Assembly: GCA_021802825.1 (NCBI GenBank)
Contig: JAJZRG010000002.1
Span: 1-64,000 of the forward strand
Reading direction: 5' to 3'
DNA: 64,000 nucleotides
Origin: Chloroflexota bacterium
GTDB taxonomy: Bacteria; Chloroflexota; Limnocylindria; Limnocylindrales; CSP1-4
Position numbers and translations under genes: made by a program. This document shows, piece after piece, positions 33,530 to 43,017 of the stretch; position 1 is the first letter of the stretch, and the number at the start of each line of letters is the position of its first letter. The notes beneath the pieces were generated by a model. The model ran no database searches. It was not told the origin of the DNA and worked only from the letters and a program-made list of their open reading frames with translations.

Positions 33530-34107
33530 CGCGTGGTCCCCGACACTTCGGGCAGGTCGTCCGCTGCCATGCCAAGGTCGCGTCGCAGGGCCGCGATGGC
33601 CCGGAACTGAAGGCCCCGAACGGTGCCTTCCTGCCGGCCCATGACCTCCGCCGCCTCCTTCGCGGACAGACCGGCGAAGAAGCGCAACTCGATCGCCTCG
33701 CGCTGCTCCGGCGTGAGCCGGCGCAGCGCATGCGCCACGCTGTCCATCTCCTGGCGGAGGACCGCCAGGTCGTCTGGGCTCGCGTCCTCGCTCGAGCGCT
33801 CCGTCACGATGTCGAGCGTGGCGTGCTCGCGACGCGTCCTGACGTGATCGATGACCACATTCCTGGCCAGCCGGAAGAGCCAGCCCCCGAAGGGGATGCC
33901 CCGCGCCTCATAGCGCGGGAGCGCCTCCAGGGCCTTGACGAAGACGAGCTGCGCAAGGTCCTCCGCGTCGCTCGGGCGGCCGACGCGGGCGGCGACGAAC
34001 CGGTGGACCGGAACGTAGTAGCGATCAAACAGGGCCCCGAACGCGTCGGGGTCACCTGCTGCGGCGGCTTCTACTAGTCGGTCAATCGCCCCGTCGTCGA
34101 TGCTCAT
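33526..34107 (-). CDS. ECF-type RNA polymerase sigma factor
   Basis: 193 residues. Sigma region 2 is seen in FGALFDRYYVPVHRFVAARV, DAEDLAQLVFVKALEALPRY and FGGWLFRLARNVVIDHVRTR; region 4 in LRRLTPEQREAIELRFFAGL followed by SAKEAAEVMGRQEGTVRGLQ. It directs RNA polymerase to a stress or envelope regulon. Stop overlaps the start of the DUF5667 partner. The nearest membrane/surface genes are the three module proteins at 28-31 kb, but no shared promoter motif was identified. Confidence 0.93.
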   Translation of the reverse strand: MSIDDGAIDRLVEAAAAGDPDAFGALFDRYYVPVHRFVAARVGRPSDAEDLAQLVFVKALEALPRYEARGIPFGGWLFRLARNVVIDHVRTRREHATLDIVTERSSEDASPDDLAVLRQEMDSVAHALRRLTPEQREAIELRFFAGLSAKEAAEVMGRQEGTVRGLQFRAIAALRRDLGMAADDLPEVSGTTR

Positions 34108-34132
34108 AACGATGCGCCGTCCCCGATGTTAG

Positions 34133-34165
34133 GCCTCCGGTGCGCCGCAGCGACGCACCGGAGGC
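34133..34165 (-). terminator. Hairpin terminator of the tdh-kbl operon
   Basis: GCCTCCGGTGCG (34133-34144) pairs perfectly with CGCACCGGAGGC (34154-34165), loop 9 nt. It lies between the last gene of the operon and the sigma gene. Confidence 0.6.
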
Positions 34166-34305
34166 GCATCGTACGACTTACCGGCCCGTTGCGACATTAG
34201 AGGGGTCGTTGACGGCGGAGATGTCGAGCGAGATGGAGAAAGTCCTGCCGTCCGCGCCGGACTTGGCCCGGTGGCGCGACGGTTCCCCGGGGACGAACAC
34301 GGTCG

Positions 34306-35337
34306 CTACGCCCCCTCAGTTGGCCCCGGCGGCATCGGCACCCAAACGCGGTCGCCGCCACGCCGGAACGCGAGCGCCTCCACTCCGGCGCTCGCGGCAA
34401 GACGGTACGCGACGTCCAGCGCGTACGCGAACCACCCCAAACGGTGGGTGTCGGAGCCGATGGTCACGGCGCGCCCCCCCAGTTCGAGGTAGCGGGCCAC
34501 GATCGGGGCGGCCGGGTAGGTCTCGCGCGGCAGCTGGCGGAGCCCCGAGGCGTTCACCTCCAGGGCGGTCCCGGAGTCAACGAGTGCCGCGAGTGCAGGC
34601 TCGTACAGTTCCGGCTGGGCGGCGAACTGCTCGGGCAGGACGTGGGGGGCGAGGTACCGCTTCACCACGTCGATGTGGCCAAGCGTGTCGAACAGGCCCG
34701 ACCGTGCCGCGGCCACGACCTCGTCGAAGTACGGCGCCGTTGCCTGGGCGAGGGTCTTGCCCGCCAGGAACGCTGCCACGTTGGCCGGCTCGTAGACCGA
34801 CCCCGGGCCGCTGTGGACGCTGCCGATCGTGAAGTCGTGCGGGTGCCGGCGGAGCCACCCGCGGATCTCATCCTCGTAGCGGCGCTCGTAGGTCAGCTCG
34901 ATGCCGAACCGCACGGCGAGCCCGTGCTCCGCCCATCGCTCGGCCGCCTGGCGCACATCGCGCTCGCGGTCCTCGAACGAGGAGAAGGCATAGGCCGGGG
35001 CGAAGGGGTCGAAGTCCACGTGGTCCGTGATCGCGAGCTCGGCGATCCCGCGCTCGACCGCCAGGGCGCAGTAGGCGTCGAGCAGCGCGTCGGGCGCGGC
35101 GTCGGGCGAGCGCACGGTGTGCATGTGGCTGTCGAGCGGGAGATCGTGCGCATTGCCCATCCCCGCGGCGACGCCGGCCTCGTAGATCTCGAGCTCGGCC
35201 TCACGCCGCGACCAGCGCCCGCTCACTGGCGCCGGAGCCAGGGTGGCCCTCCCGCCGGGCGGTCCGCCGGGCGCGTCTCCGGCCGCGGCGGATGCGTTCG
35301 CCTCGGCCGCCTCGGTCACCTCGGTCGCCTCAGCCAC
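34306..35337 (-). CDS. PHP-domain phosphatase, histidinol-phosphatase-like
   Basis: 343 residues. PHP metal ligands: LDSHMHTVRSPDAAP (HxH), ELAITDHVDFDPF, GIELTYERRYEDEI, FTIGSVHSG, LGHIDVVKRY and the final GSDTHRLGW. This full set matches HisK-type histidinol phosphatases, but no other his gene is near and the operon is catabolic, so another phosphate ester is possible. The first 60 residues are Ala/Glu/Gly-rich and extra. GTG start overlapping the kbl stop by 8 nt. Confidence 0.8.
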   Translation of the reverse strand: MAEATEVTEAAEANASAAAGDAPGGPPGGRATLAPAPVSGRWSRREAELEIYEAGVAAGMGNAHDLPLDSHMHTVRSPDAAPDALLDAYCALAVERGIAELAITDHVDFDPFAPAYAFSSFEDRERDVRQAAERWAEHGLAVRFGIELTYERRYEDEIRGWLRRHPHDFTIGSVHSGPGSVYEPANVAAFLAGKTLAQATAPYFDEVVAAARSGLFDTLGHIDVVKRYLAPHVLPEQFAAQPELYEPALAALVDSGTALEVNASGLRQLPRETYPAAPIVARYLELGGRAVTIGSDTHRLGWFAYALDVAYRLAASAGVEALAFRRGGDRVWVPMPPGPTEGA

Positions 35338-36556
35338 GGATCACCCCGAGCTCGTGGCCCACCCGGTCGAACGCGGCCAGCGCCTGGTCGAGCATCTCGT
35401 CGGTGTGGGCGGCGGTCACGATCGTGCGGATCCGAGCGCGGTCCAGGGCCACCGTCGGGAAGACCACGGACGTCCCGAACACGCCCTCCTCGAACAGCCG
35501 GTTGCTGAACCGGATCGTCGTCTCGCTGTCGCCCAGGATGACGGGCGTGATCGGCGTCTCCGAGCGTCCGGTGTCGAAGCCGAGGCGCGACAGCTCCGCC
35601 TTGAAGCGCCGCGTGTTCGCCCACAGGCGCTCGATCAGCTCGGGCTCCTCCTGCATGATCCGGATGGCCTCGAGGCAGGCGGCGGCGACGGCGGGCGGGT
35701 GGCTCGTGGAGAAGAGGAACGGCCGCGCGCGCTGGATCAGGATGTCGCGCAGGCTCTGCGACCCGGCCACGTACCCGCCCAGCACGCCCACCGCCTTGCT
35801 CAGCGTGCCCACCTGGATGGCCACGCGCCCCTCCAGGCCGAAGTGGCTGACGGAGCCCCGCCCGTCCTTGCCGAGCACGCCCGAGGCGTGGGCGTCGTCC
35901 ACGAACACCGCGGCGCCGTACTCCTCGGCGACCTCGACGATCGCCGGCAGGGGGGCGATGTCGCCGTCCATAGAGAACACGCCGTCGGTGGCGATCAGGA
36001 TCAGCCGGTACGGCTCGCCCTGGCCGTCGCGCCCCCTGCGGACGGCCTCCGCCAGGACCTCGCGAAGCGACGCCGGGTCGGCGTGCTTGTAGACGACGCG
36101 CGGCGCCTTCGACAGCCGCATCCCGTCGATGATCGAGGCGTGGTTCAGCTCGTCGGACACGATCAGGTCGGTCTCGCCGGTGATCGTGGGGATGACGCCG
36201 GTGTTGGCCGTGAAGCCGCTCTGGAACGTGAGGACGGCCCGGGTGTGCTTGAAGCGCGCCAGCTCCGCCTCGAGCTCCTCGTGGAGCGTCATCGTGCCGG
36301 CGATGGTCCGCACGGCCCCGGAGCCGGCGCCGAACCGCTCCACGGCCTCGATGGCCGCTCGCTTCATCCGCGGGTGGTGCGTGAGGCCCAGGTAGTCGTT
36401 CGAGGACAGGCTGATCACCTGCCGGCCGTCGAGCGAGACGATGGGCCCCTGCGCGGAGCTCATCACGCGCAGCGGCCGGTAGAGGTGCCGCTCGCGGAGC
36501 GCGCCCAGCTCGTCGCCCAGGAAGGCGAGCGGGTCGGGTCGGGAGGGGATGCCCAC
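35330..36556 (-). CDS. kbl: Glycine C-acetyltransferase (2-amino-3-ketobutyrate CoA ligase)
   Basis: 408 residues. The start is a GTG at 36556 with AAGGAGG 6 nt upstream; a longer in-frame extension exists but runs antisense-free into tdh and is rejected. PLP-enzyme motifs: SSNDYLGLTHHPRMK, GSGAVRTIAGTM, FVDDAHASGVLGKDGRG and VGTLSKAVGVLGGY with the PLP Lys. It cleaves 2-amino-3-ketobutyrate with CoA to glycine and acetyl-CoA. Directly follows tdh (17 nt apart), the partner that makes its unstable substrate. Confidence 0.95.
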   Translation of the reverse strand: MGIPSRPDPLAFLGDELGALRERHLYRPLRVMSSAQGPIVSLDGRQVISLSSNDYLGLTHHPRMKRAAIEAVERFGAGSGAVRTIAGTMTLHEELEAELARFKHTRAVLTFQSGFTANTGVIPTITGETDLIVSDELNHASIIDGMRLSKAPRVVYKHADPASLREVLAEAVRRGRDGQGEPYRLILIATDGVFSMDGDIAPLPAIVEVAEEYGAAVFVDDAHASGVLGKDGRGSVSHFGLEGRVAIQVGTLSKAVGVLGGYVAGSQSLRDILIQRARPFLFSTSHPPAVAAACLEAIRIMQEEPELIERLWANTRRFKAELSRLGFDTGRSETPITPVILGDSETTIRFSNRLFEEGVFGTSVVFPTVALDRARIRTIVTAAHTDEMLDQALAAFDRVGHELGVIRG

Positions 36557-36573
36557 GATGGCCTCCTTGCGGC

Positions 36574-37602
36574 TCACGCCGTCCAGTCGAGGATGACCTT
36601 GCCCGAGTCGCCCGAGCGCGCGGTCGCGAACGCAGCCTCGTGGTCGCGGAACCCGAACCGGTGGGTGATCGCGGGCTTGATGTCCAGGCCCGACTGGAGC
36701 ATCACCGTCATCTTGTACCAGGTCTCGTACATCTCCCGGCCGTAGATGCCCCGGACCGTCAGCAGCTTGAACACGATCTCGTTCACGTCGAGGCTGATGT
36801 CCTGGGTGGGGATGCCCAGGATCGCGATGGATCCGCCGTGGGCCATGTTGTCCATCGCGGCGCGGATGGCGGCGGGCGCGCCCGACATCTCCAGCGCCAC
36901 GTCGAAGCCCTCGACCATGCCCAGCTTGCGCTGGACGTCGGCGAGATCGCGCTCCCGCGGGTCCACGGCGATCGTGGCTCCCATGCGCACCGCGAGGTCG
37001 CGGCGAACGGGGTTGGGCTCCGAGACCACGATGAATCTGGCGCCCGCGTGGCGGGCGACGGCCGTCGCCATCAGCCCGATCGGCCCGGCGCCCGTGATCA
37101 GCACGTCCTCGCCTAGGACGGGGAACGCCAGCGCCGTGTGGACCGCGTTCCCGAACGGGTCGAAGATCGCCGCGACGTCCTCGTCCACGCCCGGCCAGTG
37201 GTGCCAGATGTTGGTCATCGGGAGTGAGACGTACTGGGCGAAGCAGCCGTCGCGTCCCACGCCCAGGCCCACCGTGTACGCGCACAGGTGCCGCCGCCCG
37301 GCCATGCAATGGCGGCAGCGCCCGCAGGTCACATGCCCCTCGCCCGACACGATGTCCCCAGGCCCGAAGTCGTTGACGTTCGAGCCCACCTCGACGATCT
37401 CGCCCACGAACTCGTGACCGGCCACGAGCGGCGGCTTTATGGTCTTCTGCGCCCACGCGTCCCAGGACTCGATGTGCAGGTCGGTGCCGCAGATGCCGGT
37501 CTTGTGGACGCGGATCAGCACGTCGTTGATGCCGATGAGGGGGTCGGCGACCTCGGTCAGCGAGAGCCCGGGCCCGGGAGCGGTCTTGACGAGGGCGAGC
37601 AT
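36574..37602 (-). CDS. tdh: L-threonine 3-dehydrogenase
   Basis: 342 residues, identical in length to classic zinc Tdh. Catalytic zinc site [15 protein letters not shown] and [12 protein letters not shown]; structural zinc Cys in [15 protein letters not shown]; the substrate-channel segment [16 protein letters not shown] site [20 protein letters not shown]. Oxidises threonine to 2-amino-3-ketobutyrate. GGAGG lies 6 nt before the ATG. Operon with kbl. Confidence 0.97.
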   Translation of the reverse strand: MLALVKTAPGPGLSLTEVADPLIGINDVLIRVHKTGICGTDLHIESWDAWAQKTIKPPLVAGHEFVGEIVEVGSNVNDFGPGDIVSGEGHVTCGRCRHCMAGRRHLCAYTVGLGVGRDGCFAQYVSLPMTNIWHHWPGVDEDVAAIFDPFGNAVHTALAFPVLGEDVLITGAGPIGLMATAVARHAGARFIVVSEPNPVRRDLAVRMGATIAVDPRERDLADVQRKLGMVEGFDVALEMSGAPAAIRAAMDNMAHGGSIAILGIPTQDISLDVNEIVFKLLTVRGIYGREMYETWYKMTVMLQSGLDIKPAITHRFGFRDHEAAFATARSGDSGKVILDWTA

Positions 37603-37652
37603 GCGCGCCTCCAGTGCGTCGGCGGGCCGTCGCCCGCCTCCGGTCTCTTGCC

Positions 37653-38612
37653 TCAGGCCCCGCGCCGCGGGTCCTCGGTCCAGTCAACAATGGGGTTCTC
37701 AACACTGCCGATCCCCTCGACCTCGCAGCGCACGCGGTCGCCGGGGCGAAGGAAGATGGGCGGGTTCCGGAAGACGCCCACCCCGGCCGGCGTGCCGGTG
37801 ATGAGCAGGTCGCCAGCCTCGAGCGTGATCTCCTGGCTGACCAGGCTCACGAGGTGCGGCACGTCGAACAGCAGGTCCCGGGTGTTGCCGTCCTGCATCA
37901 GCGTCTCCTCGCCGTCGCGGATGAGCCACGAGCGGAGCCGGAGGCCATGCGCAGGATCAACCTCGTCGGGCGTCACGAGCGCCGGACCGACGGGCAGGAA
38001 GGTGTCGCTGCCCTTGGCGCGCAGCCACTGGCCGTCGCCCTTCTGGCCCTCGGCGAGCGCCTGCTGGTTGCCCTGCCAGTCGCGGGCCGAGACGTCGTTG
38101 ACGACCACGTATCCCGCGACGTGGCCCATCGCGTCCTCGCGCGCCACGCGCCTCGCCCGACGGCCGATGACCACCCCCAGCTCCACCTCGAGGTCGAGCG
38201 CGTGGGTGCCGGGCGGCTGCACGATCGATTCGCCGTCGGCGATGATCGTGTTCGGGAACTTGGCGAACATCACGGGCCGGTCCGCGATCTCGCGGCCGCC
38301 CTCGCGCACGTGGTCGGCGTAGTTGCGCCCGATGCACACGATCTTCTCGGGCAGCCAGACCGCCGGCAGCGGCCGTCGCGAGTCGGGGTCGCGTCGCCTC
38401 GCCTTCGCTTTCACCGCCCGCTGGACGGTGCGCTCGAGCGCCTCACGCCAACCCGGCACGGTCACCTGGTTGCCGGGAAAGAACATGGTCTGCGACCAGG
38501 GCGCCCTGCGCGGCTCGAACTTGGCGAGCTGACCGCCGGTGAGCAGCTCCCCGTTGACCAGGACGCCGACCCGCGGCATTCCCACCCGGTCGGCGTGCGC
38601 GTACAGCCGCAT
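37653..38612 (-). CDS. Fumarylacetoacetate hydrolase family protein
   Basis: 319 residues. The FAH fold is clear: [17 protein letters not shown], then [18 protein letters not shown] with the metal-binding Glu pair, [16 protein letters not shown] and the ending [20 protein letters not shown]. Members act on fumarylpyruvate, acylpyruvates, oxaloacetate or homoprotocatechuate products; this one cannot be assigned. GAGGAG 5 nt before the ATG. It is the second gene of a run DUF3105-FAH-tdh-kbl-PHP on one strand. Confidence 0.88.
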   Translation of the reverse strand: MRLYAHADRVGMPRVGVLVNGELLTGGQLAKFEPRRAPWSQTMFFPGNQVTVPGWREALERTVQRAVKAKARRRDPDSRRPLPAVWLPEKIVCIGRNYADHVREGGREIADRPVMFAKFPNTIIADGESIVQPPGTHALDLEVELGVVIGRRARRVAREDAMGHVAGYVVVNDVSARDWQGNQQALAEGQKGDGQWLRAKGSDTFLPVGPALVTPDEVDPAHGLRLRSWLIRDGEETLMQDGNTRDLLFDVPHLVSLVSQEITLEAGDLLITGTPAGVGVFRNPPIFLRPGDRVRCEVEGIGSVENPIVDWTEDPRRGA

Positions 38613-38621
38613 GGCGACTCC

Positions 38622-39560
38622 TCAGCTGCCCGACGCGCTGGGCGCGGGCGATGACGATGCCGTCGGGGGCGCGGACGGCGCGGAACACTGCGGCTCGGGC
38701 GGGGCGACCAGCTTGCCGCCGCTCGACACACGCTCGGCATACCGCAGGAAGAACTGGTCGATGGCCTGGGTGTCCAGACGGTCGAGGTACAGGGCCCGGT
38801 CCCAGACCAAGGCCGCGTATCGGGTGGGCATCTGGTCGAACCGCGCGATCACCGGGCTCACGTCACCCGGCGGGAGGCCGCAGACGGCACTCTTGGGGAA
38901 CTGGTCGTAGAACGTCTGCAGGGCGGCGAGAGAGGTCGTGTCGCAGTCGCCCTTGTCGCAGGAGTAGAGCAGGACCAGCCCGCCGTGCTCGAGGTTGTGG
39001 ATCCAGCCCTCGGGGAGCGCCTGATCGTTGGGGCCGTAGACCTTGGGCTGAATGGGGCCATCGTTCGGATCGTTGATGTGCTTGCCCGACGCCGGTGGGC
39101 AGGTCGCGTACCGCACCTTCTCCGAGCGCGCAACGTGCTCACTGCCCTGGTCGGGCTGCACCTGACCGAGCTCGCCCGGCGCTGGCGACTGGACGCTGTC
39201 GATCGCTGTGCAGGAGTACGCCGGTGCGGCCGTCTGCGTGGCGACCACGAGGCCGACGGCCGAGATGACCACCACGACGAAGACGACCAGTAACGGCTTG
39301 CGGAGCCGGTCGATCAGCGTGGGCGTCGCGGGCTGCGGCGGGCGATGGCGCTGGGTCTCCCGGCGCCCGGCACGGGTCGTGCCCGACGGGCCGTGCGATG
39401 CCGGCCTGCCCGCGCCCGCGGCTGAGGGTTCGGCGCCGTCCTTCCCCGACGCGACGCCGTTGCCGGACGCGGCTGCGCCCGGCGCGCCGGGGGGCTTCTG
39501 GCCTCGTGACTGGCGGGCTGGTTGGTGGCCGGACGCGGGCCGTCGATTGCGGTCGCTCAC
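38622..39560 (-). CDS. DUF3105 membrane protein
   Basis: 312 residues from the GTG at 39560 (GGAG 9 nt upstream). About 95 residues of basic, Pro/Gly-rich cytoplasmic sequence, a membrane helix (LLVVFVVVVISAVGLVVATQ), then the DUF3105 domain with the conserved CPPASGKHIND, WIHNLEHGGLVLLYSC and RYAALVWDR. The two His of HNLEHGG and nearby Cys are invariant in the family, whose function is unknown. 9 nt upstream of the FAH gene. Confidence 0.85.
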   Translation of the reverse strand: MSDRNRRPASGHQPARQSRGQKPPGAPGAAASGNGVASGKDGAEPSAAGAGRPASHGPSGTTRAGRRETQRHRPPQPATPTLIDRLRKPLLVVFVVVVISAVGLVVATQTAAPAYSCTAIDSVQSPAPGELGQVQPDQGSEHVARSEKVRYATCPPASGKHINDPNDGPIQPKVYGPNDQALPEGWIHNLEHGGLVLLYSCDKGDCDTTSLAALQTFYDQFPKSAVCGLPPGDVSPVIARFDQMPTRYAALVWDRALYLDRLDTQAIDQFFLRYAERVSSGGKLVAPPEPQCSAPSAPPTASSSPAPSASGS

Positions 39561-39718
39561 GCGTTGGTGCTCCGTGCGGGTGCGGGGCGCGGGGGACGGA
39601 TCGCGCCAGCGGATCGCGCCGGCCCAGGGGACCGGTGCCGTCCCCCGAAGCGTAGCGCGGCCGGCCTGCAGCGTCCGCGCGCTGTGCCCGCCGCGGCTGG
39701 CGCGAGGGAGGCGCCCGG

Positions 39719-40090
39719 TCAGGGCTCGTTGAGCCAGTCGCGAACCGAGGGGCGGCTGAGGCCCCAGAACAGCGCGATGGCGAGCACGGTCGCGAACAGA
39801 GCGAGCAGCGGCTGGGCGCCCAGCAGCCCGAGGACGATGGCGGGCAGGGTCAGGGTCGAGAGCAGGCGGGCCATCACGAGCGACGCCTCCTTGCGTTGGA
39901 GGACGAGCGTCGTGGTGAAAATCGTGAAGGCGAGCAGGCACATGACCACCACGCCGAGCGGCGACACGGAGGCGTTGACGGCCTGGTCGATCACCGCCCG
40001 AAGCGAGATGCCGATGATCGCCAGGATGAGGAACGCATAGCCGAGGAAGACACGGACGCCGGCCGGCATCGCGAGGAAGTCGCGGAGCAT
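39719..40090 (-). CDS. Small four-helix membrane protein
   Basis: 123 residues from the ATG at 40090. Four hydrophobic stretches (VFLGYAFLILAIIGISLRAV, SPLGVVVMCLLAFTIFTTTL, LLSTLTLPAIVLGLLGAQ, ALFATVLAIALFWGLS) and a short tail. No family recognised. CATGAT sits 6 nt before the ATG. It is divergent from the LacI regulator and only about 100 nt from its promoter. Confidence 0.6.
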   Translation of the reverse strand: MLRDFLAMPAGVRVFLGYAFLILAIIGISLRAVIDQAVNASVSPLGVVVMCLLAFTIFTTTLVLQRKEASLVMARLLSTLTLPAIVLGLLGAQPLLALFATVLAIALFWGLSRPSVRDWLNEP

Positions 40091-40192
40091 GGCGCGATCA
40101 TGCCAGCCCTCGGCGTTGAGCGGGACGCGTCGTGCAGCGTCTGGCGCTGGATGACGCGGCGCCGCTGATGCGAGCGCTGTGGACAAGTCCCT

Positions 40193-40221
40193 TGACACCT
40201 GCCTGCGCGTTTACTAATCTC
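40193..40221 (+). promoter_or_regulatory. Promoter of the glucan-uptake regulator
   Basis: TTGACA (40193-40198), 17 nt, TAATCT (40216-40221): one of the best consensus promoters in the window. Transcription would start inside the operator array. Confidence 0.75.
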
Positions 40222-40225
40222 CCCT

Positions 40226-40262
40226 AAACCGGTTTGCTAAACCGGTTTTGTAAACCGGTTTG
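40226..40262. promoter_or_regulatory. Three tandem LacI-type operators
   Basis: TAAACCGGTTT occurs at 40226, 40239 and 40252, exactly 13 bp apart. The core AAACCGGTTT is a perfect palindrome with the central CG step that LacI-family proteins recognise. The array begins 5 nt after the -10. Confidence 0.8.
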
Positions 40263-40355
40263 TGAAATCACGCTCCGGTGAGGTCGCTCGCGTTCGCGGC
40301 TGGTGGGCCGCTGGCGCAAGGGATCGCGCTGGGTGATCGTGGTAGCGAGGAGAGC

Positions 40356-41432
40356 GTGGAGGAGCGGACGCCGCGCCGGCCGAGGATTGCCGATGTCGCT
40401 CGCGAGGCGGGCGTCTCGAAGACCGCCGTGTCGTTCGCGTTCAACAGCCCCGATCGGCTCGCGCCGGAGACGGCCAGCCGGATTCGCGAGGTCGCGGATT
40501 CGCTCGGCTACCGGCCGCACCCGGTGGCGCGGATGCTCTCCCAGCGCCAGACCCACACGATCGGCGTGCTGACGCCGCAGGCGCTGTCGGTCATCTTCTC
40601 CAACCCGTTCTTCGGCGCGTTCAGCGAGGGCGTCGCCCTGGCCGCCGAGCAGGAGGGGTACGCGCTCCACTTCATCAGCCCGCTGCACGGCTCACTGTCG
40701 CGCGCCATGGACCACGCCACGGTGGACGGGGTGGTGGTCGTGGGCCTGTCCGCGGGCCACCCCGAGGTGGAGCAGATCCGGGCCGCCGGCGTGCCGCTGG
40801 TCATGGTGGACTCGAGCGCACTCCCGGACCAGCCCGGCGTGGTGATCGACGACGAGGGCGGCGCGCGAGCCGCCGCCGAGCACCTGGTCTCGCTGGGCCA
40901 CCGCGACATCCTGATCATCGGCGTCGAGCCGCCGGCACCAGCCCTGGAGCTCGATCCCGAGGGCGTCATGGGGCGCCGCCTCCGCGGCTACCAGACCGGC
41001 CTCGCGGCCAAGGGGATCAAGCTTGACCCGTCCTCGGTCGTGGTGGAGCCGGCCAGCATCGAGGGCGGCCTCGTGGCCCTCCACCGCGCGTGGGGCAGCG
41101 GTCTGCGCCCGACCGGGGTGCTGGTCATGTCGGATGCGATGGCCATCGGCGTCCTGCGGGCCGCGCGCGAGCTCGGCCTCCGGGTGCCCGAGGACGTCTC
41201 CGTCGTCGGCTATGACGACATCGACGTGAGCCAGCACGTGAACCCTCCCCTGACCACGGTGCACCAGCCGATCCGCCGCAAGGGCGAGAGCGCGGTGCGC
41301 CTCCTGCTGTCCGTCGTCCAACGACGCGACCACGACCCCCAGCAGCTCCGCCTCGAGACCCGGCTCATCGTCCGGGCATCGACCGGGCCGGCGCCGCGCA
41401 GGCGGCAGGAGGTGGACCGGGTCCGAGGCTGA
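40356..41432 (+). CDS. LacI-family transcriptional regulator
   Basis: 358 residues from the GTG at 40356 (GAGGAGA upstream). HTH at the N-terminus: RIADVAREAGVSKTAVSFAF then RLAPETASRIREVADSLGY, followed by the hinge helix PVARML. The periplasmic-binding-like domain senses a sugar (GVLTPQALSVIFSNPFFGAF, SVVGYDDIDVSQHVNPPLTT). It faces three tandem operators in its own leader, so it is autoregulated, and it precedes an ABC sugar importer; a maltodextrin-type inducer is inferred. Confidence 0.92.
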   Translation: MEERTPRRPRIADVAREAGVSKTAVSFAFNSPDRLAPETASRIREVADSLGYRPHPVARMLSQRQTHTIGVLTPQALSVIFSNPFFGAFSEGVALAAEQEGYALHFISPLHGSLSRAMDHATVDGVVVVGLSAGHPEVEQIRAAGVPLVMVDSSALPDQPGVVIDDEGGARAAAEHLVSLGHRDILIIGVEPPAPALELDPEGVMGRRLRGYQTGLAAKGIKLDPSSVVVEPASIEGGLVALHRAWGSGLRPTGVLVMSDAMAIGVLRAARELGLRVPEDVSVVGYDDIDVSQHVNPPLTTVHQPIRRKGESAVRLLLSVVQRRDHDPQQLRLETRLIVRASTGPAPRRRQEVDRVRG

Positions 41433-41601
41433 CACGTCGATCGGCGGCGAGCGGGCCATGCGCCCGCCGGCTGCTGCAACCCCAAGGTCGTGGCATGTCG
41501 GACGCCGTATTGGCGACCGAACAACGGATCCAGGCCAACCCGAGCGCCGGCAAGGAGCCGGTAACGTGGCTGGTCAGGCATACATGGAGGAGTAGAACCC
41601 A

Positions 41602-42879
41602 GTGAAGATCAACTCACGAGTCGCGTCGCTCGCCGGCGTGGTGGCGATTGTCGCGGCCGCGTGCGGCGGCACCACCGCGAGCCCCTCCGCGTCAGCGGCG
41701 GCACCGGCCGCCAGCTCAGCCGCCCCGGCGGCCAGCTCCGCAGCCCCCGACGCCTCGTCCTCGGCCGCGGCGTCCGGCGGCCTCTCGGGCACCATCACAC
41801 TCTGGCACTCGTACGGCTCCGGCGGCGGTGAGGGCACCGCGTTCCTCAAGGCCCTCGACGCGGTCAAGGCCGCCAACCCGGGCCTGACGGTCAATGTCGC
41901 TGAGCAGCCATTCGACCAGCTGTTCAAGAAGTGGGAGACCGACGTCGCCGCTGGTGGCATCTCGGCCGACATGTTCATCGCCCCGAACGACAACCTCGGC
42001 TCCGAGGCCCGCTCGGGCGTCCTCGCCGACCTCACGAGCGCCCTCCAGGGCAAGCTCGACGGCTTCAGCCCCGTGGCGGTTGCCGGCTCGCAGGTCGATG
42101 GCAAGTTCTACATGGTCCCCGAGTCCCTCAAGGCCGTCGCCCTGTGGTACGACAAGTCCAAGGTGACCACGGTCCCCGCGACGACCGCCGACCTGCTCAC
42201 CGCCGTCAAGGGCGGCCTCAAGCTCGGCCTCAACCAGAACGCATACCACATGTTCGGCTTCACGGGCGCCTTCGGCGGCAAGCTGATGGACGACTCCGGC
42301 AAGTGCATCGCCGACCAGGGCAACGGCTTCTCCGACGCCTTCAAGTACTTCCAGGACCTCAAGGCGGCCGGCGCGAAGTACTACACCAACGGCGACAACC
42401 TCAAGCAGGACTTCCAGACCGGCAAGCTGGACGCCGTCATCGACGGCCCGTGGCAGACCGCTGACTTCACCAAGGCCCTCGGCGACAAGCTCGCCGTCGC
42501 CCCGATGCCCTCCGGCCCCGGCGGCAAGGCCGACCCCCTCACGGGAACCGACGGCTGGTATATCAACCCCAACGGGAAGAACATCGACCTTGCCGTCAAG
42601 CTCGCGCTCGCGCTCGTCGGCACGTCCAGCGAGCAGATCATGACCGACGGCGCCGGCCACGTCCCGGCGGCCCCCGGCGTGACCATCTCGAGCGATATCG
42701 TCAAGGGCTTCGCGAGCGCGGCGGCTGACGGGCTCCCGCGCCCGCAGAGCGCTGCGTTCGGCAACTACTGGACGCCGTTCGGCGACGCGGTCAACGCGGT
42801 TGTCGAGAAGGCTGCCGACCCGGTGGCCACCGTGGCCAACGCGTGCAAGCTGATGAACCAGGCCAACAAGATCCAGTAA
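41602..42879 (+). CDS. ABC transporter sugar-binding lipoprotein
   Basis: 425 residues, GTG start with GGAGGAG about 10 nt upstream. Lipobox IVAAAC (Cys21), then an Ala/Ser linker with a PAASSA repeat. The family-1 solute-binding core starts ITLWHSYGSGGGEG and includes PESLKAVALWYDKSKV and DGPWQTADFTKAL, close to MalE-type maltose/maltodextrin binders. With two permease genes it forms an importer; no ATPase gene is in the window, so a shared MsmX/MalK-type ATPase elsewhere is expected. Confidence 0.92.
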   Translation: MKINSRVASLAGVVAIVAAACGGTTASPSASAAAPAASSAAPAASSAAPDASSSAAASGGLSGTITLWHSYGSGGGEGTAFLKALDAVKAANPGLTVNVAEQPFDQLFKKWETDVAAGGISADMFIAPNDNLGSEARSGVLADLTSALQGKLDGFSPVAVAGSQVDGKFYMVPESLKAVALWYDKSKVTTVPATTADLLTAVKGGLKLGLNQNAYHMFGFTGAFGGKLMDDSGKCIADQGNGFSDAFKYFQDLKAAGAKYYTNGDNLKQDFQTGKLDAVIDGPWQTADFTKALGDKLAVAPMPSGPGGKADPLTGTDGWYINPNGKNIDLAVKLALALVGTSSEQIMTDGAGHVPAAPGVTISSDIVKGFASAAADGLPRPQSAAFGNYWTPFGDAVNAVVEKAADPVATVANACKLMNQANKIQ

Positions 42880-42897
42880 GCGACTAGCACGAGCATC

Positions 42898-42921
42898 GGG
42901 GGTCGCCCTCGGGCGACCCCC
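42898..42921 (+). terminator. Intercistronic hairpin after the binding-protein gene
   Basis: GGGGGTCGCC (42898-42907) pairs with GGCGACCCCC (42912-42921) around CTCG. Between a binding-protein gene and its permeases such a stem usually lets part of transcription stop or protects the upstream mRNA. Confidence 0.65.
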
Positions 42922-43017
42922 GCTCGCCCTCGGCACGCGCCAGCGCACGATCTCTGACGCGAGCCGAGGTCGAGGGTCGGTCCCCTCACGGCTGGAAGAA
43001 GAGGACGGTTCCACGCC

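Noticed and set aside
35330..37705. A single 791-codon frame joining kbl to sequence over tdh
   Set aside because: The upstream half is the wrong frame of tdh. An AAGGAGG site and GTG at 36556 give the normal 408-residue Kbl, so there is no fusion.
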